This document shows, piece by piece, positions 37,070 to 49,162 of a stretch of 64,000 bases of DNA. Made by a program: the position numbers and the translations under genes. Numbering within the stretch: position 1 is the first letter of the stretch; each line of letters starts with the position of its first letter. A model generated the notes under the pieces. It did not search any database. It was not told the origin of the DNA and was given only the letters and a program-made list of their open reading frames with translations. The DNA lies in the NCBI GenBank assembly GCA_025506515.1, contig CM046452.1:98658311-98722310 (forward strand). Direction: 5' to 3'. This DNA is from Flaveria trinervia (lineage: Eukaryota; Streptophyta; Magnoliopsida; Asterales; Asteraceae).

Positions 37070-40000
37070 ATGTCTCTGCGGGTTCTGAATCCTAATGCCG
37101 AAGTGCTGAACAAATCGGCTGCACTTCACATGAACATCAATGCCGCCAAGGGTTTACAAGATGTTCTCAAGAGCAACCTCGGCCCTAAAGGCACCATTAA
37201 GATGTTAGTTTCTTATTTTCACCATCCTTAGTTTCTTTGTTGTCAGTTTTTTTCACTGTCTCCGTGCTAATTTTGTTCATAGGCTTGTTGGAGGGGCTGG
37301 AGATATCAAGTTAACCAAGGATGGCAACACTCTATTGAAAGAAATGGTTAGTTCTACTTGTATTTCTTGCAGTGAAAATATTTTATGAGATTAGTGTTAT
37401 TGACACATTTTATGACTGTTAATGGAACACAAATAGTCATTTTTGACAGTTGAAACATGTGTATGATAATGATTAAGGTGTTTCAATGGAAATTGACTTG
37501 TCGTATTGGAAAATCTGCTTGGTGGAAACATTATAAGATCCGTTGGTAATTATCACATAGGAAGGATAACATATGCACCAAAAGTTTAAAGCAAATATGG
37601 TCAGCGGCACTGACTTCGTACACTTAAACCGACTGTTCTATTTCGATGTAATTTGGGTTAATATTAGACTTTGAAACTTAGATATATATTACTGGACATA
37701 GGTATTCACTGTCTTATATATTATACCTGCTACAATTTCATTTTTCTTGAACATTGTTGCATTTATCCTATGTTTCAAGAATGAAGAATCCATATGAGAT
37801 TGATGATTTACCAATCTAGGTGTGCATTCCTCAATTCACTGAACACCTAGAGCTTGGCAACAGGCTTTTAGAAGATTGTCTTGTATTAAATAAGTTTTCA
37901 CTCCCAAAAAATATTCATCCACGAAACATGGATTCACCAGAACCTCTTTTGTAGGCTTTGATTGTATGACGTGACACCATGAAAAATTTTAATTGTTGTA
38001 GTTTATGGCGCTATGATTGACACTATATATACATACTAGGTTAGTATCCCGTGTATTACACGGGTTGAATAAATAAAATAATAAATAATTAGTAATTAGT
38101 AATAAAAATTTATGAATTATAAATCCATGTTTGAAGATAAAATATGATTATAATTGCATATGAATAGCTATTTCAAGTAAATAAACTATAGATAGGTTAT
38201 AGATAGATAGATAAATAGATAGTCTAGAAACCCATTTATTAAACGGATTATAGTTAGTAATAAACACGAAAAGTTACAGTACGATATTTCAATATAAGAT
38301 GTGTATAAAATTATATATACGTACTTTATCAATAAAATGAAAATATAACATTGCATCTTTCTTATATCAGAGCTATGTTGAGATGTTTGTAACCTAGAAA
38401 TTGAGTTACTATAGCTATGATATAGGGTTTTTTATTGTGCTAGATCTAAAGCATTTTGCAGTTTTTATGAGTTTTTGGTGGGGGCAGTTATCACTTTTCC
38501 TTATAAAATTTCACTAGGAAAATTGGTACACATTGACTTAAACAAAGCTACAAGCTGAAATTTAATGGTGTAAAATATGTAAGATATCTAACTTGTGCAT
38601 TTCAGAAGTCATAGGTTTTTGTTTTAGAATCTAATTGTTGCTCTTTCGTTGAGCGGAAGGTTCACTACATATACATTAGTTATTGTTTTACTACATTGCC
38701 ATTCACCATAATGCTTATTGTAGAAATTGATATTTTTATATTATTTCGTGGTTACAGCAAATTCAAAATCCAACTGCCATTATGATTGCAAGGACAGCTG
38801 TGGCCCAAGATGATATTAGTGGTGATGGAACAACTTCCACGGTCATTTTTATTGGCGAGCTAATGAAACAGGCCGAGCGTTGCATTGATGAAGGTTTCTT
38901 AATTTTGTAGTCTTCTGGATTGCCTAACAATTTAGTTTTCTGAAGATAAACTGCATTGTTTTTTATTTATTAGCTAATTTACCACCCAGTGATATTTTAT
39001 TATATGTTCAAAACTTCAAAATGGTAGTTTTCTTGAAATTTTAAAATTAAGTGAGTAATCTAATATAGTTGAAGACAAAAGTAATATGACAACCAAAAGC
39101 CAAAAAGTATGTTTATTTTGTTGCTCTTTATGCAGGGATGCATCCACGGGTTGTGGTTGATGGTTTTGAAATTGCCAAGAGGGCCACACTGCAGTTTCTT
39201 GAGAAGTTTAAGACCCCTGTAGTGATGGGTGCTGAACCTGATAAAGAGATACTAACAATGGTTGCAAGAACAACATTAAGGACTAAGGTGTTTATAACTT
39301 TTCATTCACATACTCTTATTTTATTTTGGTTTAGTTATTTATTTGGTTAAGTTTTATTTTAGAGTCTTATTTTCTTTACATAATTGTTGTGCAGTTGTAT
39401 GAAGCCTTAGCAGATCAATTAACTGACATAGTTGTGAACTCGGTGAGATTTTTACGTAATTTAATCCACAACATATATAAATATATAAATTGTGTACGTT
39501 GCAGTTGAAAACAATCTTATGTTTTCTTGTATTACAGGTGCTCTGTGTTCGCAAGCCTGAAGAAGCTATTGATCTTTTTATGGTTGAGATTATGCACATG
39601 CGCCATAAGTTTGATGTAGACACTCGTTTGGTATGCTATGTATTCTTTTACCGCTTATTAAAATTCAATTAGTATTGTATTTCTATTATCTGATTATGTT
39701 GTTCAATAGGTTGAGGGCCTTGTTCTTGATCATGGGTCCAGACATCCTGATATGAAAAGGCGAGCAGAGAATTGTCACATCTTGACCTGTAATGTATCAT
39801 TGGAATATGAGAAAAGGTAACATATAATTTGAATTAATCAGCTATGAATTTGCCTTTTGTTTCTATTTAAGTTAGCCTGTAAATCCTTTTTCAGTGAAAT
39901 AAATGCTGGATTTTTCTACTCAAACGCGGAACAGAGAGAAGCAATGGTTGCCGCAGAGAGACGTTCAGTTGATGAGAGAGTGAAAAAAATCATTGCTTTG

Positions 40001-41388
40001 AAAAACAAGGTATTTTTTTTTTCAATTATATTTCTTGGGGAAAGATATTTACATTTGAAGTTTTAATTCTGATAAGATCTCATGGTCTCCAGGTGTGCAA
40101 TGGTACTGAAGACAACTTTGTTGTTATTAATCAGAAAGGGATCGATCCTCCCTCACTGGATCTTCTAGCTAGGGCAGGGGTAAGTAACTCATATAGTCAT
40201 ATATTATATCAATATGTAATTCTTGTATCAACCTAGCTTGTTTAATAATTCCTGCATTATTAACCCTAGTAATTTGGCAAATTTTCAGATAGTTGCTCTT
40301 CGAAGGGCGAAAAGGAGAAACATGGAACGTTTGGTATTGGCTTGTGGTGGGGAAGCTGTAAACTCTGTGGATGATCTAACCCCTGATTGCCTTGGATGGG
40401 CTGGACTGGTCTATGAACATGTTCTTGGGGAAGAAAAGTATACTTTTGTTGAGAAAGTGAAGCATCCTCATTCTTGTACAATATTATTAAAGGTAAATTT
40501 AAGATGTTATCTCTATGCTAGTTATTCACTCTTTTGTTTATCATAACGTTTTATATTTTCTATCAAAGGGCCAAATGACCATACAATTGCACAAATCAAG
40601 GATGCTGTTAGAGATGGCTTGCGAGCAGTCAAAAATACAATTGAAGACGAGGCAGTTGTCAGAGTAAGTTTTACATTCAACGTTATGATTTATCTTTTGA
40701 AATCAGTAAAGTTCTATTTTTTCAGTAGCACATTTAATGTGTCAGGGTGCGGGTGCTTTTGAGGTTGCAGCTCGACAACATCTGGTTAATGAAGTGAAAA
40801 AAACTGTTAAAGGGGTAGGCTGCCATTCTCCAACATAATGATGGTCTAATCCATATCAATCAATTAAACATTTTTTTAACTGTTTGGTGATTGTTCTTGC
40901 AACCAGCGTGCTCAACTTGGTGTTCAAGCTTTTGCGGACGCCCTTCTTATTGTGCCAAAGACACTGGCTGAAAATGCTGGACTTGACACGCAGGATGTTA
41001 TAATCTCTTTGACTGTAATTTTTCTAACACCTTTAATTCCTGTTTACCTTTGTATGTTTTGTCGGTGCATCATGGTCTCACTTTAGCTAACTAATTAGGG
41101 AGAGCATGACAACGGGAATGTTGTTGGGCTAAATCAACATACTGGGGATCCAATCGACCCTCAGATGGAGGGCATTTTTGACAATTATGCTGTCAAGCGC
41201 CAAATCATCAACTCAGGGTATGCTGATAGACAAATAGCTTAAAATCATATAAAATTACACACCTTTTGGAATAATCCTGATCTTTGAATGAAATTTGTCT
41301 TTCTTTTTGCAGTCCGGTTATTGCATCGCAGCTGCTACTTGTGGACGAGGTGATTCGCGCAGGTCGTAACATGCGAAAACCAAGCTAA
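37070..41388 (+). CDS. CCT6: T-complex protein 1 subunit zeta (CCT6), cytosolic chaperonin
   Basis: Subunit of the eight-membered cytosolic chaperonin TRiC/CCT, which folds actin, tubulin and other proteins using ATP. Exons: 37070-37203, 37283-37346, 38758-38893, 39136-39287, 39395-39442, 39538-39630, 39710-39816, 39895-40009, 40093-40179, 40289-40492, 40569-40663, 40746-40814, 40907-41014, 41099-41217, 41313-41388. All phases agree except exon 11, which needs one more G at its start (GGG at 40568-40570 where GGGG restores the conserved GPNDHT). The corrected product is 535 residues, the usual CCT6 length. Nucleotide-binding motifs LGPKGT (37-42) and GDGTTS (88-93) are intact, and the zeta-type C-terminus ends NMRKPS. 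Intron 2 is 1.4 kb and carries a Helitron terminus. Confidence 0.92.
38036..38066 (-). mobile_element. 3' terminus of a non-autonomous Helitron in CCT6 intron 2
   Basis: Read on the minus strand, the sequence is a perfect 7-bp-stem hairpin (CCCGTGT-AAT-ACACGGG) followed by ATACTAAC and CTAG, then T: the standard Helitron 3' end with insertion before T. The 5' end of the element, somewhere right of here within the intron, could not be placed. Being intronic, it should not alter the protein. Confidence 0.6.
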
Positions 41389-41807
41389 ATAGTTGTTGCT
41401 GCAGGCTGTAACATGATTCCAAAAGATTTTGTTTTGAGATTTTGACCAAGGTAGGCTGTGTTACATTTTTAGCTGTCGATTAGTGTGTAGACAGCTAAGC
41501 TATTTTGCTTTGGTACTGTTTGTTGTGGTGTTGCATTTTATGTTTATGCTTATTTTACAATGGAAACATAGTTATATCGGGTCCACTGCCAAGTGCCAAC
41601 CTAAACCTGGTTGTTCTAAAAATTCAAAAGCATAATACGGTTTATATTCTGAAATTGTTTTGAGTTACAAAATAGAAAATTAATTTAAGCTATAGCCTAT
41701 ACTATAAATAACAACTTTTTAAAATTATTTAGAATTATCCACTATGTGAACTTCGGAGTTATATAAGGATGATGTTTACATCTATATGAGCGATAGTAGT
41801 ACGAGTA

Positions 41808-42150
41808 AGGGGCTGTTTGTTTTTGGGCTGACCCGGCTGACCGAGCTGACCAGGCTAACTGGGTCAGCGGGTTAGTCCGTTTGATTTCGGCTTCGAGTCC
41901 GGCTGACTGGGTCTCCAGTGCTGACCCAGACCTTGAAAAAAAAGTGCTGACCGGCTGACTCGCAGGCCGCCGCCCTCTTGCGGTGGTGGTTTTGACCGGT
42001 GGTGTGACTTCGGTGGGTTTTGTTACTTAAATATTAAATCGTTTTGGTTTAATCAAGTTTTAGTTAGATGCAAGCTCAGTCAGAACTTCTAATTGGGTCA
42101 GCTTCTGACTTCGTCAAATCTTACCCAGTCAGTGTAATCAAACTGCGCCT
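41808..42150. mobile_element. Candidate hAT-like MITE rich in GGCTGACC motifs
   Basis: The left end AGGGGCTGTTTG.TT and the reverse complement of the right end AGGCGCAGTTTGATT form short imperfect inverted repeats. Both arms carry repeated CTGAC/GGGTCAG motifs, and base composition is much richer in G+C than the flanks. No target duplication could be confirmed. Confidence 0.4.
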
Positions 42151-42960
42151 AAATGTATAATATGTTGAATAAGAAATGAACGACCAGAGACAATTTTGAC
42201 GTGATATTGAATGATTACAAATGGTAAATAACAACTGAGAGGATTAATAACAACTAAATAGCAATTATAACAATTCTTTTGCAAAAGATCTCCTCAAACA
42301 AATCTAGACATCAACTTTAAATAGGATATAACAAATACATTAGACAATTATGCATTAAGCTTGCGTACCAACTTGAACTGAGTGTTGTCGCAACGTCAAA
42401 GTTGTGTGATGACATGTTATATTTCTATTTCAAGTGTTGAGTGAGAGGGGACACAGTAAATATCACTTAAGGTCTCTTGTCTTTCGTTATCTTTTAAGTG
42501 TTAATAATTATAAATTTTTTTGTTATAATTCAAATATTATGTTACATAACGCTACAAAACCTGTAATCCATCCTCAAATATTAAAAAAGAAAAAGAGATA
42601 TAACAAATAACAAATTCATAATTCAAACAAACATACATAAATAAACAATTATAAAAGAGATATAAACGTGATTTCCTTGATACCACATATATATGATATA
42701 TATCTATTATCTATTATCTATTATCATTTATATATCTTGAATTTTGATTTGTTTTGATTATTTAAAATCGTTTTGATTTTACAAATCCCCATAGGCGGAA
42801 TAAAAATCGGCACTATCGACGGTCAGCGGCATGCAAAGGTGGGGACCAGCTCGTGTATATCGCCCCACCTCCGGGTAGCCAACTCCGCTTCCAATGAGCA
42901 CAGCTGTCGCCTTCTCATTGGCTTATTCCTCCTCTCTTTCACGCATTCCACATTTTTAGT

Positions 42961-42967
42961 TTATAAA
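42961..42967 (+). promoter_or_regulatory. Candidate TATA box of the 14-3-3 gene
   Basis: TTATAAA lies about 30-40 bases before the C/T-rich likely transcription start and 95 bases before the leader-intron donor. Spacing and the compositional change suggest a core promoter; motif evidence only. Confidence 0.35.
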
Positions 42968-43695
42968 CCCATCGAATCCCCTTCTTTCATTCTCCTTCGA
43001 TCAAAGAGAATCACACACACACACACACACACAAACGCTGCTTCTCGCACTATCAATCGAGGTATGTTCGATCTCCTTTTCTAATTTCTGATTACAGGTC
43101 TAATATAGATTCATGTATATTGTTGGTTGTAGATTGATATTTGTGTTTCGGTTCTGTAAATCGTGTTTATAATGTAAAGTGTTTCGAACGATCATTGTAC
43201 TATTGTAGTATTGTAAGATGTTGATTCTGTGAATCTACCGCTTAAGGATCTGTAAGTGTTTCAATGAGCTATTGCCGTGTAGCTATCCGGTTTTATGTTA
43301 TAATTTCTCATGGTGAACGTAATGAATAGCTGTAAATCTCGATAAGTTGTTTAATCTGAAATTTGTCAACTGTGTCCGTTAATTCCGTTACTTCTACTGT
43401 ACAATCATGATGCAGAGTCATGATTCCGTTACTTCTAGCATTGTAGCTTTGTTCATAAAGTCTGAATCTTATCGCCACGTTTCAGTTGGTTAAATCCAGT
43501 TGTTTTTGTTCATCTTTATGGAGTTGGTACAAGTTGATCTAGGAAGAACAGTTGTTTCTTATTGGTGATTGGTTGATCCTAGTGTAATATCTTTGATTTG
43601 TTCACCTAGATCTACTTCACGTATATATAGGACGAACACATTACATTTGACTGATATTATATGTTTGGCAATTCAGGCATATACTAATCAATAGA

Positions 43696-45317
43696 ATGGG
43701 ATCTATGGAAGCTTCGCGTGAGGATAACGTGTACATGGCTAAGCTGGCAGAGCAGGCCGAAAGGTATGAAGAAATGGTGGAGTTTATGGAAAAGGTTGCA
43801 AAGACTGTGGATGTTGAGGAGTTGAGTGTGGAAGAAAGGAATCTTCTTTCTGTGGCTTACAAGAATGTGATTGGAGCCAGGAGGGCATCATGGAGGATAA
43901 TATCTTCCATTGAGCAGAAAGAAGAGAGCCGTGGGAATGAAGATCATGTTAAGCTGATCAAGGATTATAGGGCTACAATTGAGACTGAGCTAAGCAAAAT
44001 CTGTGATGGTATTCTGGGCCTTCTGGAATCTCATCTTGTTCCCTCTGCTTCATCAGCAGAGTCAAAGATCTTTTACTTGAAGATGAAGGGTGATTACTAT
44101 AGATACTTGGCTGAATTCAAGACGGGAGCTGATAGGAAGGAAGCTGCTGAAAACACCTTATTAGCTTACAAGTCTGCTCAGGTGGGTAATCAATTTTCAA
44201 TTCCACATTTTGATCTTGTTGTATCTTGAGTTTATTTCTTACTCTGACTTGTAACCATGGTGCTGTAGGATATTGCTCTATCTGACTTGGCTCCTACTCA
44301 CCCAATACGGCTAGGGCTTGCACTTAACTTCTCGGTGTTTTATTATGAGATTCTCAATTCACCTGACCGTGCTTGCAACCTTGCTAAGCAGGTAATTTCA
44401 TTAGCATTCAGCTTCAACACTCTTTACTGTCACAATCCTGATATTCATCAAATTGATTACTAGTATTTACATTTTTGGGTGTTCTTATGTGGGATGTTGG
44501 GATTTAGTTTCTCCAGAAAGGAAAATTATTGATATCATAAACTGCAATTGAAGCAGTTTTACTTCTTATTTGAGCTGATCTTGCTTTATGAATGACATTA
44601 TAAAAAGTTATGGCATGCATCAATGGTATGAAAAGTGACAGGCTTCAATCGTTGACTTAACATGCGATATTACTTAATTATCTGTTAATATAAACAACTT
44701 AAATGACATAACAGTTAGTTTAATTATGATTGTGACACCGTGTTGACTAGGTGTAATGTTTTGAAAATTTTGATTATTTATGTTTTCAGTGGCAAATAGC
44801 AAAATTCATTTCCATTCTGACGGTGTATGTGTAGAATACTAAAATTAAACACATTCTAACTTACTGTCTTTCATCACAGGCTTTTGATGAAGCTATTGCT
44901 GAGTTGGATACATTGGGAGAGGATTCATACAAGGACAGCACTTTGATCATGCAACTTCTCCGTGACAATCTCACTTTGTGGACATCGGATATCGCGGTCT
45001 CTCTCTCTCTCTCTCTCTCTGTTTCTCTCTCTCTCTCTCTCAACACTCACACATTCTTGCTTTTGTGTGTGTTGTGTTCCCCACCTAATATCTTATACAC
45101 TCACATGCTGCAAAGCTAAGCATAATAGTTTACTTTTGAAATGTCTAAAGTACCATTGGCTTGAAATTTTGACTCGAATGAAACAAAATTCAAAGACACA
45201 GGACTTGCACTTGCAATTTTATGGGCATTGTTTTACACAGTTAACGTTTTCTTTGTGTTTCAGGATGAGGGTGGGGACGAGATCAAGGAATCTTCAAAAC
45301 CCGAGGAAACACAATGA
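43696..45317 (+). CDS. 14-3-3-like protein (GF14, non-epsilon type)
   Basis: Phosphoserine/threonine-binding dimeric adaptor that regulates proton pump, nitrate reductase, transcription factors and others. Exons 43696-44181, 44269-44391, 44880-44996 and 45264-45317 give 259 residues with no frame break. Family signatures are present: YEEMVEFMEKV near the N-terminus, RNLLSVAYKNVIGARRASWR, and the second signature YKDSTLIMQLLRDNLTLW. The four-exon layout and the C-terminus DEGGDEIKESSKPEETQ fit the plant non-epsilon class. The start at 43696 (MGSMEASRED) is the first ATG after the leader intron. Intron 3 begins directly with a CT microsatellite at its splice donor. Confidence 0.95.
44997..45041 (+). 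repeat. (CT)n microsatellite abutting the intron-3 splice donor of 14-3-3
   Basis: The intron starts GTCTCTCT... and stays CT for about 45 bases with one GTTT interruption. The donor therefore has almost no consensus beyond GT. Confidence 0.85.
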
Positions 45318-46133
45318 TTGATACATAACAATCCTATTCTGAACAATATGTTTCAGGACATAATGTTTGCATCATCATTTTGTGATGCTTGCACTTTAGT
45401 AGATTATAGGCTTGTTGAAGTTCTTGTCGCTTGCGGGTTGTCATCCCCTTAGGACTGGAGTTAGTTTTTTTCCCCTCCTTTTAATCAAGCTCTGGATTTG
45501 TAGGCACTCTTTGGTGTCTTGATCATCATATGTTGTTTGGGTGGCTATTTTCTTGTGATTTTATTTGAATAATATTAAAACTTGATTATTATTTATGATT
45601 TTTTACGAGTTCAAATCTAACATGTATCGAGTCATTTATGTAGACTTTTTTGTATGTTTTTTTATTAGCAGTCCGTTTTCTTTTCTAAATAAAATGTCAT
45701 GCACCTTCTTTAGAATTTACTTTTTTCTACAAATATGTGTTTAGCAATAGTGGCTCATCACACTCTTGAGGAGTGTGTAATGTTCGTGACGTGAAGTTAA
45801 TATTGAAATATACATAAAATTTTGTAGTTTTAGAATTGTTCCAATGTTCCTGTAGTTGACGGTAAACTTCATTGTAACTATCAAATACATCGGACATTCC
45901 GGTGACATTATAGAAAGTATTGAATTAGGCAAAATATATAAGTAGTTTATAAAAATTGATAAAGAGCTATTGTATAAAAAAAAAACACAAATAACATGCA
46001 CAATACTTGTTTCAAAACATAGAAAATACTATAGTTTGACAAACAATTTTAGACAATGATCATAAATATTTTTATTTACAAGAAAAGTGTAATCATATTA
46101 CTTTTAAAAATTACGATAATAGCTTTTCAAAAT
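45318..46133. other. 14-3-3 3' UTR and spacer
   Basis: The first 250 or so bases are the likely 3' UTR (T-rich, with AATAATATTAAA-type poly(A) elements near 45565-45580). The rest is AT-rich with no supported gene. Confidence 0.55.
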
Positions 46134-46155
46134 TCTGGAACAATTATATATGTTA

Positions 46156-46560
46156 ATAATAGAAGGAATGAATAGTAAAATATTAGATTGTAGCCGTTGA
46201 ATTGAAATCCACGGTCATCAATATTTTGGGAATGTGCCATCCCACCATCTCCATCTTCTCCATCTTAACGAGAGTTGGTATGTGTTTCTCTCAGTTCTTT
46301 CTGTTGTGTTTTAGTTTTATCACTCACTTCTTTCTGCTGTGTTCTTGGTTCGTTCATAATAGAAGGAATGAATAGTAAAATATTAGATTGTAGCCGTTGA
46401 TTGAAATCCACGGTCATCAGTTTATTTTGGGAAGTGTGCCATCCCACCATCTCCATCTTCTCCATCTTAAACGAAGAGTTGGTATGTGTTTCTCTCAGTT
46501 CTTTCTGTTGTGTTTTAGTTTTATCACTCACTTCTTTCTGCTGTGTTTCTTGGGTCGTTC
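46156..46560. repeat. 200-bp tandem duplication near the Helitron 5' end
   Basis: Copies at 46156-46355 (200 bp) and 46356-46560 (205 bp) begin ATAATAGAAGGAATGAATAG and are nearly identical. Differences are mostly small insertions or deletions (for example GTTCTTGG against GTTTCTTGGG, and CTTAACGAGAG against CTTAAACGAAGAG), with few substitutions. Confidence 0.92.
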
Positions 46561-46825
46561 GACTTGGTGCTTGCGTAGGTGACTTCTCTTATCACCGCTG
46601 CCTTTTCTTGCATTGATGGTTGTTTTTGACGAGAATGCCCAGATTTTGAAATGGACTTGATTCTTCATCCTCCGTTTTAGGGTTTATGAATTTGACCACT
46701 TAACCTTTTCTTTTTGCGTTATTGTCCATGTACGTGTCTCTGTATATATAAGTTCTATCATTTGTTTAGAGAGAAAGAAAAGGGGGTTTAAGGAGAGAGG
46801 GAGACCAGGTCTTCTTGTTGTCGGC

Positions 46826-46917
46826 GCATACCTCCTACGAACCACCGCTGCCTTCAGCTTGCGGAGAACCGGCCTACCTCCTACGAACCACCGCTGCCTT
46901 CAGCTTGCGGAGTACCG
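46826..46917. repeat. 46-bp tandem duplication
   Basis: Two adjacent copies (46826-46871 and 46872-46917) of a GC-rich segment containing CCTCCTACGAACCACCGCTG, differing at two or three bases. It lies in the non-coding 5' part of the Helitron. Confidence 0.9.
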
Positions 46918-49162
46918 GCATTGGTGGCCGATCTTTGTTTACTATCCGGGGGGTTTTTTTTATTAGGGCTTTGTGGGTTTTCGATCCTTTTGTGTGATGT
47001 TGTCGGTGGCAATCAACCCCCAACCCCACCATTTTCTGGCCAATGTTGTTGCCGGTAGCGACGACGATGACGACCGGTCCCTCCTTCTCTCGTTGGTTTT
47101 CCTTGTAGTGGTTAAAATGGAATACTTTTGAAGTAGGCAGTGTATATTTATTGGAGTTGATTTGGATTATTTTAGTGAATTAGAATATAATAGGTGAGGC
47201 AAGTTGGGGATGATTGGGGAACAAACACGAATCATCTGGAAGTAGTCGTTTTGTGTGCCACATGATTTTCTCATTGGTATTATAAAATGTTATGCAACTT
47301 GCTCAACTTGATCATATATTTATTCTTTTATTTTATACAAAGTTGGTGGGATTATACCTCTTTTTTATTTATAATATGTCCCACTTGTTTCCAACAATTT
47401 CAATTTGAACCCATTACATCGGCAATTGTTATTATTCACTACCACCCACATACAAACACTTTTCAGTTGATATATGCTGGTTTGGTATTTTGTTTGCATT
47501 GCTTCTTCATTGATTTATAGTAAAGTTGGTCTACCTTCATTTTACTTAGGCTGATACTTGCTCTGTGACACAGGCGTTTTTTTTTTCTTTTCATTGCTTA
47601 GTGACTATAATGTTTTCGTAATCGTGATGGATATGTTGTTGGGTGCTACTGTCATCAGATTTTTTTTCTTCGGTTAGTTCCTACATGGGTTTAGGATCTG
47701 TAGATTGTTGTTTTCATTTATCTAGGATATTAAGCCTTTTGTTTGCTAGAATTACAAGTAAGCATTGTCAGGTATAGTTAGGGATTATTATATGTTTGGT
47801 TATACATGTTTCTTGTATCTATTACTGCTTTGCTTGTAGTATTGTGGTTTGAGCTGCCTTTGTTTATTCGTTTTTAGCGACTGCATCGTTCATGTGACTG
47901 TTTGGTCTGCTGTTGTCCTTTGTTAACATTTTCTTTTTATGTAATTGTCCGTTTTATTATTATTGGCTTTTTATGTGACGTGTTGACAATGTATTGTTTG
48001 TTTTATGTTATCTTCTTTTTTTTTAGGTTTTTTACACTGTATGTTGTTATCATGGTTAGCTAACAGTTGTTTTGTTTCTGAATATTCAGTTTGCATGTGC
48101 ATTTGTTTTTTAGTTGGTTTATAGCCTTATTCTTTTTTTTATGTATGGTTATTTGGTGCTTGCCTGCTTGATTTATGGGATGTGGGTGGAATGCTATTAA
48201 TTGCTACATGGATCGGTCATGTTGAAATGATCTTGGTAATCAATTTTGGTTTAGTAGGTATATTTTGCCTGGTAATGTTGTAGACCGTAGGTACAAATGA
48301 ATGTTATTGTAAAATTGTTGGGCTAAAACATATGGTTGATTACTATTTTTAGTAGAAGTTGGTTGATTTTTAGACATGTAAACCAAAAATATTACTGTTT
48401 TCTTTCAAGTATAGCATTTTCCGGTATAAGACAAGGATACATTCTACAAGTACTAATCCACAGGTCATTTGAAATTTGAAATTTAACTTAATGTTCACTG
48501 GCTTAGATCAATGTTTTAACCCAGACAATGGCATGTTTATATACACGTTCTCTTAATCGTATATATTATGTATGGTGATGTTTTTTATGATTTTTGATAC
48601 TTTTTTTTCTTGGGTACTCGAGCTTTGCGGTTGAAAGTTTGCTTACTTACATTCTACAGGTTTATGACCTAAATTTAGTTTATGTTTCCTTAGTTCTGTC
48701 GTGATATGTCTGTGTTTTTTTATTGATGTTCTCACATCTTTGCTATAATGATAATTGTGTTTGTCTACCTTATGGTATGTCTAGGTGATTTTTTCTTCTT
48801 ACTGTGTTGCCGTGTGGTTGTATTTTTTTGTGTGTACAGGTTATTTCAGCAATAATCTCAGCTAATAGTTGATGTTCTCATATGCAGGTATTATTCGTTT
48901 CTCCGTTTTTTTTAATGTTTGGCTTATACAATTGCTTGTCTTTTTAAACTTTATTACATTACTATTGATTTCATTGTTTTAATGTTTAACGTCAACAATG
49001 GCCTGATTTTTTGGTTTTTTTTAGGAAGAGTGTACCTATACTGAATAGGTTAACCTATATTCTATTATTGTTAATTTGATGCTAAAAGTAGATTTCAGGT
49101 TCTGTAGTTTCCCTGAAACATATAGTGTTTTGTTCTCTATGCCTCTTATATGTCGTCTTTGA

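Larger units (their letters stand above)
41389..43695. other. Spacer, 14-3-3 promoter and leader
   Basis: CCT6 3' UTR, a candidate MITE (41808-42150), AT-rich DNA with an (ATCTATT)n run at 42698-42727, and then the 14-3-3 promoter. A (CA)n run (about 43012-43033) sits in the leader. A probable leader intron runs 43062-43676 (donor GAG|GTATGT, acceptor ATTCAG), leaving 19 bases before the start codon. Confidence 0.6.
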
